Of a DNA stretch of 64,000 bases, positions 1 through 10,212 are shown one piece after another. This DNA comes from Capsicum annuum. Its lineage: Eukaryota; Streptophyta; Magnoliopsida; Solanales; Solanaceae. The stretch lies in NCBI RefSeq assembly GCF_002878395.1, contig NC_061117.1, forward strand, positions 224,910,339 through 224,974,338. Direction: 5' to 3'. Every line of letters starts with the position of its first letter. Position 1 is the first letter of the stretch. Below the pieces are notes generated by a model. That model made no database searches and had not been told where the DNA came from. It saw only the letters and a list, made by a program, of their open reading frames with translations. The position numbers and the translations under genes are program-made.

Positions 1-117
1 GGCATTAATTGGACTCATGCAAATGTTGCCAAAGACATATGTTCAACACTACCTTCACATATTATAGTGCTTTATTCCAAATTTACAATAAATATTCTAT
101 TTGATACCAAGACATTT

Positions 118-242
118 AGTCGGGGTCTATCGTAAACAACCTATCTACTTCTTCGTACGTAGTGATATGGACTGCGTACATTTTATCCTCCCCAGACCCT
201 ACTATGTGGGAGTATACTGGGTTTGTTGTTGTTATATACTAG
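118..242 (+). mobile_element. TS/SolS-type SINE
   Basis: The stretch has the Solanaceae TS-SINE layout: a conserved block around CCCCAGACCCTACTATGTGG followed by a 3' tail of TTG repeats (about 221-232). A short repeat GACATTT flanks it at 111-117 and 243-249, consistent with a target-site duplication. The body is about 125 bp, so this is probably a 5'-shortened copy. Confidence 0.65.
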
Positions 243-316
243 GACATTTCAAAATGAAAAAACTTGCCTTATAGGCCAACATGATTTTTTTATGATAACC
301 AGTATGAAACTTGGCA

Positions 317-778
317 ACAACAACAACTTACCCGGTGTATTCCCACCTAGTGGGGTCTGAAGAGGGTAGAGTGTACGCAGATCATATCACTACCTCAGGA
401 GAAGTAGCGAGGTTGTTTCCGATAGAACCCTGGCTTAGGATCGATAACAGTATAACAAACATAAAAGATAAGTGCATATAAACTAATACGGTACGCAAAA
501 CAAAATAACAGTATAACAAACACAAAACATAAGTGTATATAAACTAGTACGGTATGCAAAATAAACTATCACCGCTAGCCACAAGCTAATACTACCGTCA
601 CAACACCACGAACAAGAAACTCCAGACACAAAGGAGCGCTCCCCTACTATTGCCGACGCACTCCCACCCCCTAACCCTCTACCCTAATCCGCATCCTCCA
701 CGCCTTCCTATCAAGAGTCATGTCTTCCGTAAGCTGTAACTGCTCCATATCATGCCTAATCACCTCCCTCTAACATCA
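317..778 (-). mobile_element. 5'-truncated RTE-type LINE with 16-bp target-site duplication
   Basis: In minus orientation the unit ends in TTG repeats (complement at 315-327), is preceded by the same hairpin block as the TS SINEs, and then runs into sequence resembling the C-terminal coding part of plant RTE LINEs (about 660-775). A perfect 16-bp direct repeat AGTATGAAACTTGGCA lies on both sides (301-316 and 779-794). This is the signature of target-primed reverse transcription with 5' truncation. No intact ORF remains. Confidence 0.8.
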
Positions 779-980
779 AGTATGAAACTTGGCAGTGTTC
801 CAATAAATCTTAAATAAGAGGGGATGATAAAGACAATCCTTGAAAGATCACAACTTAATAGTACTATACATGTCACTCTCATTATGATGTATACCAACTT
901 TTTGGAATAACCAAAAGTATTCTGAAAGTAAAATGGAAACAATACTGCTAATGCTAACAAAATAATCAAAGCAATATAAC

Positions 981-3710
981 TCAAGTGTCCCATATCATCA
1001 CCACAGCAATTATCCCAACACCTAACAAAACAGCCAAGAACTTGAAATGAGACTTGTCAACCAGGACCATTTTCTCAGGCTTGTATCCTTTGGAAAGCAA
1101 ATGATTAATGGAAACATATATGAAAACTCCACAAGCCAATCCCATCGATATAGCATAGATCCAGTCTGCAACAACCCCTTGAGTTGTGGCGTCGATTACG
1201 ATTCCGATGGCAACACCAATTGGACTTGAGATGGCGAAGGCGAAAGCATATGCCGAGCACGATAGCAGGGGGCGATTAGGGATCATCCTGAGTAGAGCTA
1301 TTCCCATTGCGATGGCAGCAAATATCTTGTGTAAACAGACAGTCCAAAGAGCTCTCCAAGCATCGGCTTGTGATTCGGCAACACCAATGGCTATTCCCTC
1401 GAAGACAGAATGGAAACATAGTGCTATGATCAATAAGATACTGTCACTGAGTGAAGAAGCTGTTGCAAGAGGTGCTGTCGATAAGTAATCTTCTCTGCCA
1501 TCGGAGACCTGTGAAAGCAATTGAGACAAAACTACTTTAGCCACCCAAACAAGAATGAAATTTTGTCCAAAGTAGTGAACTTTACTGATTAGATATAAAG
1601 AATAAAAGGAATCCGAGCACACGAGAGGGTCCTTAGATTGAAAAAGACAAAGCAAGATCTTCTCTAACCTGTGTCTGCCCTTGTGTGACCGTCCCATTGC
1701 TTTTTCCATCTTCAGTATCACCTGGAAAACAACATGGGATTTGAAACATCAGCAAAGATTGCTTTATTGCAAAGAAGTTACTACTATACAACAGCGTAAA
1801 AGAAATCTAGACGATCAAGGCTATTTCTAAAGGTAATTACAGGTTACTACTCATAATAAGTGAAATTTGTAAATCAAAAAATAAGGTTCATAACATTGTC
1901 AATGGATGTAGTTTAAGATCCTATTGCATAACAGATTACGTGAACAGTTGTTTGCAAGATCGTCACTTTTCTATTAAACGTCCTTGCAATTGGCAGCTAA
2001 ACAGAAATCAAACAAATTTTCCAGTTGATCTCAAGCTAAAACAAAGCTCAAGTTTGGCATTTTCTTTAACATCATGGACCATAACGCTTTCCTGTTACTC
2101 CAGATTAGGCTTAACTTGGAATCTAGTAAAAGTTCTACGGCCAACCTCACAATTAGGTGCACGATTCTTTTAGAAACAAAAACTATCAGATTTTAAGCGA
2201 AGCTCCAATTAACTAGAAAAAACAGAATTTTATTGAGCACTATGAGTAAGTTCTCCACATGTTTATTCTTTCTACCTTTTACAATGCTTCAACAGCAAAC
2301 AAACAACAAATGATATAAAAAATTTCCACCAAACTAAACTAAAAATGATTCCAAACAACAAAAATGTTTAAAAACTCATTGGCCAAGATAGAAGAATAGA
2401 GAAAAATTCAAGTTCCAAGCCCAAAGCACATAGAACAATCAACCAAAAGAATACAAGAACTTGTCCTTGCAAATGTGTTTGACAACTGCTTGCTTATTAA
2501 CTCTTAATCTGACTGAAGGGACGCCTTGGAGCAATGGTAACGTTGTCTCCATGTGTCCTATAGATTGGCCCTTCCCCGGAACCTGCTAATCCGGTATGCT
2601 TTATGCACAACCCTAAGTCTTAATCTGACCTATCTTCGAACCTAAACTAGATCAGACTAATTCCTTTCCAGAACTAAAACTTACATATAGAAAAAAGATT
2701 CACAGAAAGCATAAAGTTCAAATTTTTGTCTTATCAATCAAAGTGCTAAAACAACACATGCCAAAAACTTACTCCCTCCTCCAATTCATTTGTCTTACTT
2801 TCCTTATTAACTCGTTTCAACAAGAATGTCTCTCCCCTTCTTGGACAACTCTTTTAATTTCAGCTTTTCAGGCGTTACACTTAACATCACAACATTCCAA
2901 CACCATAAGATTCAAAAGTTCTTCACTTTCTTAAACTTCGTGTCAAAAAGTCAAAATCAGACGAGTTGATAAAACAAGACAAAGCACAAACCTTGAAGCT
3001 GAACATCATTATTCTTGCCGCTCACCTTTTCATAAACAAAACAAATAACAGTATAACACAATCAGCCAACATAGTCATCAACTCTTTAATTTCAGCTTTT
3101 CACACGACACACTTAACATCACAACATTCCAACACCATAAGATTCAAAAGTTATTCGCTTTCTTAAACTTCGTGCCAAAAAGTCAAACTCAGACAAACAA
3201 ATTAAAACTTAAAAACAAGACAAAGCACAAACCTTGGCGCTGAACACCATTATTCTTGTAACTCTCCTTGTCATAAACAAAACAGATAACACAATCAGCC
3301 AACATAGTCATCAAATAACCAGCACATGCCAACATATAAGCAAAAGGATACTCTTTACTCGTCACCACATCACCAAAAGTCTCATTAGCATCACTTAAGA
3401 AATGCATAAGCGCAGTTCCCAAGAAAACCCCACCAGCAAACTGTGTACCAAGAACCAAAAACCCCTCATTCCACTTCATAAAATAAGGTGATACCCCACC
3501 AAGAAATGTCCCAAAAAACACTATTATCAAACACCATATCTTAACTAAAACCAACGGCTTAGATCTCAAATGGGGTTTGTCTGATGGTCCAGATATATCT
3601 GAATCCACGTCAGCATCATCTCCTCCGTGTCCTCCGCCGTGTGCTGCGGTGGAGATGATGAGAAGGAGAAAGAGAGTTAGGAAGAAAAGGGGTTGTTGTA
3701 AATGTGCCAT
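981..3710 (-). CDS. ZIP11: ZIP-family zinc/iron transporter, ZIP11-like (3 exons)
   Basis: Spliced CDS: exon 1 3710-3233, exon 2 1721-1669, exon 3 1508-981, all with GT/AG borders and compatible phases, giving 352 residues. An N-terminal signal-like hydrophobic stretch is followed by a His/Gly/Asp-rich segment. Three membrane spans, a short variable cytosolic loop and the second membrane bundle come next. The second bundle has the family signature [12 protein letters not shown] and the paired [11 protein letters not shown], whose His/Glu residues line the metal path; the protein ends VVMIWDT. ZIP proteins move Zn2+ or Fe2+ into the cytosol across plasma or organelle membranes. Conservation resembles plant ZIP11 more than ZIP2. 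The variable loop between spans 3 and 4 has no His cluster, unlike IRT/ZIP1-type members. A TATA-like box lies just upstream. Intron 1 (1.5 kb) contains a tandem duplication and a SINE remnant. Function is inferred from family; substrate is not proven. Confidence 0.92.
2519..2616 (+). mobile_element. Au-type SINE remnant, internally deleted
   Basis: CCTTGGAGCAATGGTAACGT is the box-A-bearing head of the plant Au SINE, and GGCCCTTCCCCGGAACCTGC with the following bases is its 3' part. The middle, including box B, is missing. It lies in intron 1 of the ZIP gene, antisense to the gene. Confidence 0.65.
2848..3313. repeat. Tandem duplication (about 233 bp x 2) across the ZIP exon 1/intron 1 border
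   Basis: Two adjacent copies, about 2848-3080 and 3081-3313, share long blocks such as CTTAACATCACAACATTCCA. The right copy holds the real 3' end of exon 1 (splice donor at 3232-3231). The left copy holds a diverged duplicate of the last ~80 exon bases, including an AAG/GT donor at about 2998. Only the right-hand copy continues in frame to exon 1. Confidence 0.85.
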
Positions 3711-3740
3711 TGAAGTTGTTAGTGAAATTCATTGAAGATA

Positions 3741-3748
3741 TTTTTATA
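3741..3748 (-). promoter_or_regulatory. TATA-like box of the ZIP gene
   Basis: On the minus strand TATAAAAA lies about 31 bp before the ATG at 3710. If used, the 5' leader would be only a few bases, so an alternative upstream promoter is possible. No canonical zinc-deficiency response element was seen in the 180 bp upstream. Confidence 0.4.
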
Positions 3749-3889
3749 GTTAGGTGAATTTCCAACTTTTTTTGTTGTAGTACTGCACGACAAAGAGATT
3801 TTAAGACAGGACAGATAGAAAACAGCGTACTGCAATGGAGAATTGTGACAAAGATATGGAAAAAGTACTATTAAAAAATTGTACTACTA

Positions 3890-4229
3890 CTCCCTCCCTC
3901 CCACTTTACTTTGCATTTTTTACGTATCAACACAAAATAATTTTTATTTTCCCACTATACCATTTATCAAGACAAGATAATTTATATTTTTCTATTATAT
4001 TCTTAATATAATTAATTACTCCTTATTATTAGCATTCTTAAAAAATATTATAAAAAAGGAGTATCATTAAAAGTACACCATAAAAAATATAAATGATGCT
4101 TTGGTATTAGTCGTCCATCAATATTGGAACTAACAACAAGACATAATTAAGAGGGGCAAAATGATAAAGTTACATTACCAATCGTTATTTTCTTAATAGT
4201 TGTATCATCCCAATTTGGGACGGAGGGAG
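3890..4229. mobile_element. Stowaway-type MITE
   Basis: The left end begins CTCCCTCC and the right end is GGGACGGAGGGAG. Both are flanked by TA (3888-3889 and 4230-4231), the Tc1/mariner target duplication. The unit is about 340 bp, AT-rich, and has no ORF. It lies about 180 bp upstream of the ZIP start codon. Confidence 0.75.
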
Positions 4230-4249
4230 TACTATTTACCATAAATATA

Positions 4250-4569
4250 TTCCCTCCATTTGTGATATAATAATTATTTTATTATATTATCTTTATTAAT
4301 TACTTCCTCCGTTAAAAAAATATCTACTTTAACTTAACAAAAAAATTTAATAAAATAAAGAAACTTTTGAATCTTGTGGCCTTAAATTAAAATTGTAAAA
4401 TTGTGTCAAATGTACCAAAATACCCTTTAATCTTGTGGTCCTAAATATGCTATGTGAAAAATTAAAATTAAAGTATTGCCAAAAAGGGAAATGGGTCATT
4501 CTTTTTTAAACAGACTAAAAAGAAAAGTAAGTCATTCTTTTTTAAATAGAGGGAGTAATACGGAGGGAG
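4250..4569. mobile_element. Outer Stowaway-like MITE containing a second one
   Basis: Ends TTCCCTCCATTTG and CGGAGGGAG are flanked by TA at 4248-4249 and 4570-4571. A second unit, CTTCCTCCGTT to ATAGAGGGAG (4303-4555), is inserted inside, also flanked by TA (4301-4302 and 4556-4557). Neither encodes a protein. Confidence 0.6.
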
Positions 4570-4864
4570 TAATATTTAGAGTAGGGGTGTACAAACCGAA
4601 CCGATGAACAAACCAAACTGAGGAAAAAAACCAACTTATGGTTTGGTTTGATTGGTTTGGTGTTCAAAAAAAAAAATCGATCATTCTTGATTTGGTTTGG
4701 TATTAGCAAAAATAAAATCAAACCGAATCGACATAATACATATATAATTTTAATTTTTTATACATAAAAAAATATTACTTATAATCTACTTTCTAATTAC
4801 TTTTATAATTTTTTTATATTCAGAAAATAGATATATATTCTTGGGCCTTTAGTTATAATATTTA

Positions 4865-6268
4865 GGAAAAAGGACATGAACTGACCATTTTAAAAAGAAA
4901 ATGGTCCACACTATGAAAATATAGACAATTGGAGCCAATCGGCCCAATTTATTTCCTTTTTTTAACCACTTGGTCCAAAACCACTCTCCTTACACAATTA
5001 AGGAAATTAAATGCTCTTTATAGTTGATACTCTTAAATCACTTTTCTTTTCTAAATATACTTTCTCAAATCTTTTTTTTTTCTCCTTTATTATGCATCGA
5101 TCAATCTACTGTATTTTATGATCAATATCAAAAATTGATTTGTTGTTTCTTGCATTAGAGCATTGAAAATTATGGACATGAAGCAAAAAATAGGAAATAA
5201 AGAAAAGTTAAAATTAACGGGTAAAGCGGTCAATTTTGACCTCAAATTTGTTCTTAATGATGATTATTTTACAGAATCATTACATACAGGTTTGTACTTG
5301 AAGCAATGTCATAGTTCTTTAAACTTAAAGAAGAAAAAAATAAAATAATGAGGTCTCAAGGTAAGAGAAAAACCATGTCTTGGTCCATGTTCTTCTCAGA
5401 GGCTGATTCAATCACGGTGAGTCAGAGATGTTCTTCTTAGAGACTGACTCAATCACGGTGAGTCGGAGATGTTTTGATGCATGTAAAGATTAAAAAAAAA
5501 AAGAATATGCCAATAGATACTCTTTTATACCAGATTATTGCACATTTTTTAAAAGAGAGAAGGGGAACCTTTGCATGCACATAGTCTCTATACCTAATTG
5601 ATACTGTTTTATACCAGTTTAATACACTTTTATACCACATTGACACACTTTTTTTTTTTAAAAAAAAAAAGGGGAACCTATAGATGCATATACTGTCTTT
5701 ATACCCATTTAACACATTTTTATGTCACATTAATACAATTTTATACTATATTGATATACTTTTTAAAAAAGGGAGAGAGAATTCTTTGCATGCACATGCA
5801 ATCCCTATACTAAGTTAATACTCTTTTATACCACATTGATACATTTAAATCAACATCAGATATCCACTGACCTCCGTATTTTATCATTATTGAAACTAAA
5901 ACTGAAGTTGAAGCCATTATTTTGTATCAATTTTGAGCAAATTTACAATGGAAAAAAAATTATAGGAAGCTAATTGAATACAGATTTTTGGAGATTTTAT
6001 ACAAAATTTATGGAATAAGAAAGATTAATTGAAGTATCAAAAAAGGTAAAAGAATGGAGATTTAAGAGTTTGAATGGAAAGAAAATTGTGAATGAAAATG
6101 AAAGAAAGAAAGAGAAAGTTACTTTAACGACATTTTCGACTATGTTTAAGTGTATGACAGTGAGGTTAACTAGTGAAATTAGTTTGTGACTATTTATAGG
6201 GTATTTAATTTTGAGTGTTATTTTTATGATATTATTTTAGTTTTAGGTGTTATTGCTGTCCTTTTCCC
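4865..6268. mobile_element. MULE-type non-autonomous element nested in the hAT element
   Basis: Ends GGAAAAAGGAC and GTCCTTTTCCC form short inverted repeats. A perfect 9-bp direct repeat TAATATTTA lies at 4856-4864 and 6269-6277. Nine-base duplications are typical of Mutator-like elements. The interior holds short tandem repeats and no credible ORF. Confidence 0.6.
5398..5860. repeat. Short imperfect tandem repeats inside the nested element
   Basis: GACTCAATCACGGTGAGTC occurs with its surroundings twice (about 5398-5470). Beyond it, roughly 85-115-bp units built on TTTTATACCA, an A/T run, GGGGAACCT and GCATGCACAT recur about three times to 5860. Confidence 0.6.
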
Positions 6269-6947
6269 TAATATTTATCCATTAGTAACAAATTAATACA
6301 AAACCCAATATTAATATAAAAACCTATAACTCTTCAATTGCTTCATTTAACATTTTACTTTCCAGGTTTTCAGAGAGTTCTCATTATTTCCTCATCTTAC
6401 TTTCATCTTACTTTTCTCATTCTCCTCATTCGTCAAGTTTTGATTTAGGTTTGTTTCTCTTCTTTCTCTTTTTTATTGTGGAATTATGTCATAGTTAATT
6501 ATTTTATGGAGTTAAATTTTTAATAAGTTGTCTCCAATTCTTCATTCTTCTTTATGCTCACATTTTATGTGAAGGAAACTTCCAGACAAACTATTGTGAC
6601 TAGTGACTTACAAATTGAACCACTGAGTATCCACATAATATTACTTTGAGAAATAGTAGTTTAAACATTTTAGTAATTTGCCAACTTAATTTTAATTGGA
6701 ACTACTCTATGACCATTATTATTTTTTTTAATCTTTTTAATGAAAACATTTAATTTTTTTCTTCAATCACATTATAATTGTAAAAAAACCGAAAAAATAA
6801 GAAAAAAACGATTAAAACCGAAATATAAAAACCGATTGTATATTGGTTTGACTTGGTTTATAGATTTAGAAAACCGATATTGTTGGTTTGGTTATATTTT
6901 AATGAAAAATCGAACCAACTCGACCTATGAACACCCCTAATTTAGAG

Positions 6948-8622
6948 TAATATGTTTTGAATTTTTTTTAGAAAATAAGCCATTAATATTAAGAATAAAA
7001 TAGAAAGATTTCTTTTGTCTTTTCTTAATACTAGTTTAGGTGTATGCACTTAGCACATGAACTTCACTTTATTGAATTCAAACGTTACACTAAAAAAGAT
7101 ATTTGTCTAAATAACAAAGATAAATACAACAATTAAATTCAACATCTTTGAAGAATTTATTTAATTAAACCTAACCTTTATAAAAAAAAATTGTCAAAGC
7201 CGATGACATTTATCTACCACCTGTAAACTACAATAAAATAATACAATAGTGATCACAAAGCTTTAATTTTAATGAAAATAATTCTTGTCTGAGCGAAAAT
7301 TTTGACCCTAAAGAATGACTTGGATGAAAACAAAGAAGATATATATATACACACGCGTTGAATTCTATTATATTGACAAAAACAGTGAAGAAGTTGATGA
7401 TTAGAAAATTAATCATCCATCAATCTAGACATGCAATCGAATTAAGTTAGATGAGCATCAATTATATTTTTTCAATAAGTAAATCGATTTCTTCTCTAGT
7501 TTAACGTGCATCTCAATATTTTATAGAAGTATTTCCTTAATAGAGTTCTATTTTAGAAGTATTTTACAATCCTATTTTAGGAGTATTTTTCTAATTGATT
7601 AGTGGAAGGAAAAACATTAATTGATTTTCTGTCCACATATTTTAGAAGTCTAGTTAATATAATAAAAATAAATTAAAGAAAATAATGAAAAAACAATTTT
7701 GTCTAAAAGAAGGTCTTTTAATGGAGGATAAAAAGTTCAAATCACCTTTTTTAAAGATCTACATACTTTTAATATATTATAGATATAAATTATAAAATAT
7801 AAATATAGATTGTAGATATAGATGTCAAAAATGATGAGTAAAAATAAAAATTCAATTAGAAAAATTATGATGAGTAAAAATAAAGAAAGAACCGAGGAAG
7901 TCATTCATAATAGTGACGGTCGTATCTCGTAAAAATAGGATTTTATCCGTCAATGTTTTTTTGATCAAGCTTAAGAAGTTATTAAATACAAGGATATAAT
8001 TAGGAAAATGTACTTTCTTGTTTCACAATTTATTTGTTCTTACTTTTCTTTTCAATCTAATTTCAATTTTACACGCAATATGTTTTAAGACTATAAAAAC
8101 AAAATATATTTGACATACTTTTAGTTTACAATTGTGAGATTCTAAACTCAAAATAGGACCAACAAATTTAAACAGAAGAAGAACACTTACCATAAATATA
8201 ATTAGTTGGAATTTTTACCATAAATATAATTGGTTGAGGTTTTTAATGACTCGTGATAATTCATGTATCAAAATAGGAACCTTAATGGATTAGTAGTTAG
8301 TTATCGGAACTTTGTATTTAATGGCTGAGAATTCAATTATTCACCTTTAATTCCCTTCCCTATCCCTTGATGTAATTAAAGAAAAAAATATCAAAGGCAT
8401 TTAATAGTACTTTAGCAATTTTTAAAGCTCATTTTGATAACTTTTTCAAATAATTTCATACAAATTCAAAGAAAATTATGTTTCTTCTGAGTTTGTCGTG
8501 ATTTCTAAAAATAACTATATCGAATTATTTATTATGTTACAACGATGACATATCATCCATGTATTCCGATAAAATAAGATTTAAAGATTTAAAAAGAATA
8601 AACTTTACGTATTTCACAAACA
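6948..8622. other. AT-rich intergenic stretch, no gene seen
   Basis: Very AT-rich; only short unsupported ORFs. A short direct repeat ACCATAAATATAATTRGTTG lies near 8188-8240. No further structure recognised. Confidence 0.6.
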
Positions 8623-8630
8623 TCACTACC

Positions 8631-9155
8631 TAGAGCCGTTAATATGGACCAGACCCATTAAACCGACCCAACTCGATTTGTAATTTGATGGAGTTGAGCT
8701 TCAGTTTTTGCAGCCTATTTAAGAACAAGATTTTTCAGCCTGGTCCGGATAAGCCCGTAGCCCGGCAGATTTGAGCAATGTAGGTTGGGTTAGACCGTAA
8801 GAAATACATGCAACTATTTAGATTGCTTATTAGTATTTTTATTTAATTCGGAGGATATCATATCAAAAGTTATTTAATTTCGTTATTAGGATTATTTTTT
8901 GGGTGTTGGAGATTTGATTAACAAGTATTAACATTATGTAATATTGTCTGGTAATATTTATGTTTACTAATATTTTAAAATTAAATTATAAAATATTATT
9001 TTTTAAAAAAGTGGGTTGGCCCGTGAGGCCGGCAGCCCACAAAGTGATGGTGTGGGTTTGGTGTTTTTTGGCTCATTAGTTTGATGGATCAGTCTGCCCT
9101 AACCCGTCAAACTCAAAGCTCGTATGGACTAGGCCAATCCGTATTGACAGCTCTA
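8631..9155. mobile_element. hAT-type MITE (525 bp)
   Basis: Inverted termini TAGAGCCGTTAATATGG and CCGTATTGACAGCTCTA are flanked by a perfect 8-bp duplication TCACTACC (8623-8630 and 9156-9163). There is no coding capacity. Confidence 0.8.
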
Positions 9156-9624
9156 TCACTACCTCAAATAAAATAGAAAATTACAAATATTTATTATGTT
9201 ATAAGTTTAAAATAAAATTAATTACTTTTTATTTTATTCTTAATATACTATTTAATCTCAATTTATATGACAAAGTTTGATTCGATACCAAACAAGGCTT
9301 GCTGTTGCGTCAAGTGTGAATCTTAGCTAAGAATCAATATGAGGCCACAAATTGAAGCATAGTTAGCATAGTTGCGACCAAGACTTTCACTTTTATCACA
9401 TTGAAGTTTATTGTATTTTTCGTATAACTTTTGAATATTTAAATTTTAAATATTAAATTAATCTAACTTCATTTAATTTTAAAGATTAAATAATAACTTT
9501 CATGAAGCGAAAGCGAAAGTGAAATGGAGTATACGTCATTTACAAACTTTGTGCACTAATAAACTTATGAATAATATTTATGGCCAAAAGCAAACTTAGT
9601 TGTCTTCTCAAGGGGTCAATTTAA

Positions 9625-9770
9625 ATAGGCACTGTGTGGCCTAGTGGTCGAGAACCATGAGAGGTTCAAATTCCAACAGAAACAAAAAGAAATACTAGGT
9701 AGTTTCTTTTTTATTACTCGAGGTACATGAAAGATGACCTGAAAACCACCGCAAAAAAAAAGTGCCAGTT
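9625..9770 (+). mobile_element. SolS-type SINE head (partial)
   Basis: GTGTGGCCTAGTGGTC followed by a tRNA box-B-like GAGGTTCAAATTCC and AAACAAAAAGAAATACTAGG matches the 5' half of the SINE whose longer copies lie at 27993-28205 and 29628-29839. The 3' half is rearranged or lost. Confidence 0.5.
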
Positions 9771-9970
9771 TAAATGGACCAGTTGATTTGACAAATTTCC
9801 AGGATTAATAGATGAACAACTAGTGGTTGATAATCCATTTATTATTTTCTAGTGTTAAAATTATTTATTAATCTGAAATAATGAGAAGTTAAAACCCCCC
9901 AACCTAACTGTTGCATCCTATTTAGTAGGAGGAAACAGATAAGGAAAGCTTTGGTGATCTAAATTGTTGA

Positions 9971-10070
9971 NNNNNNNNNNNNNNNNNNNNNNNNNNNNNN
10001 NNNNNNNNNNNNNNNNNNNNNNNNNNNNNNNNNNNNNNNNNNNNNNNNNNNNNNNNNNNNNNNNNNNNNN
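9971..10070. other. Assembly gap (100 N)
   Basis: Exactly 100 N, a placeholder of unknown true length. It begins about 140 bp beyond the last TIM50 exon, in its 3' UTR or flank, so the polyadenylation region may be incomplete. Confidence 0.99.
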
Positions 10071-10212
10071 GGGAAGAATACATCAGCCATGTTGTTAGAG
10101 GAGTAACATTCTCAAATTGAATACTTTAGTTACAAATAATTTATCATTGTTTAATGTTTTCTGTCAATTGCTTTTATCTCCAGAGGGAAGCCTTGCCAAA
10201 AATCCACGCTCA

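Larger units (their letters stand above)
4582..6939. mobile_element. Non-autonomous hAT transposon (2.36 kb)
   Basis: Terminal inverted repeats are TAGGGGTGTACA at left and TGAACACCCCTA at right. A perfect 8-bp target duplication ATTTAGAG lies at 4574-4581 and 6940-6947, as expected for hAT elements. Subterminal regions are rich in GGTTTGGTTT/AACCGA motifs on both sides, which look like transposase binding repeats. No transposase-like ORF is visible; much of the interior is a nested element. Confidence 0.8.

Noticed and set aside
1186..1488. Plus-strand open frame of 100 codons
   Set aside because: It is the antisense shadow of ZIP exon 3, whose membrane-protein codon composition leaves the other strand open.
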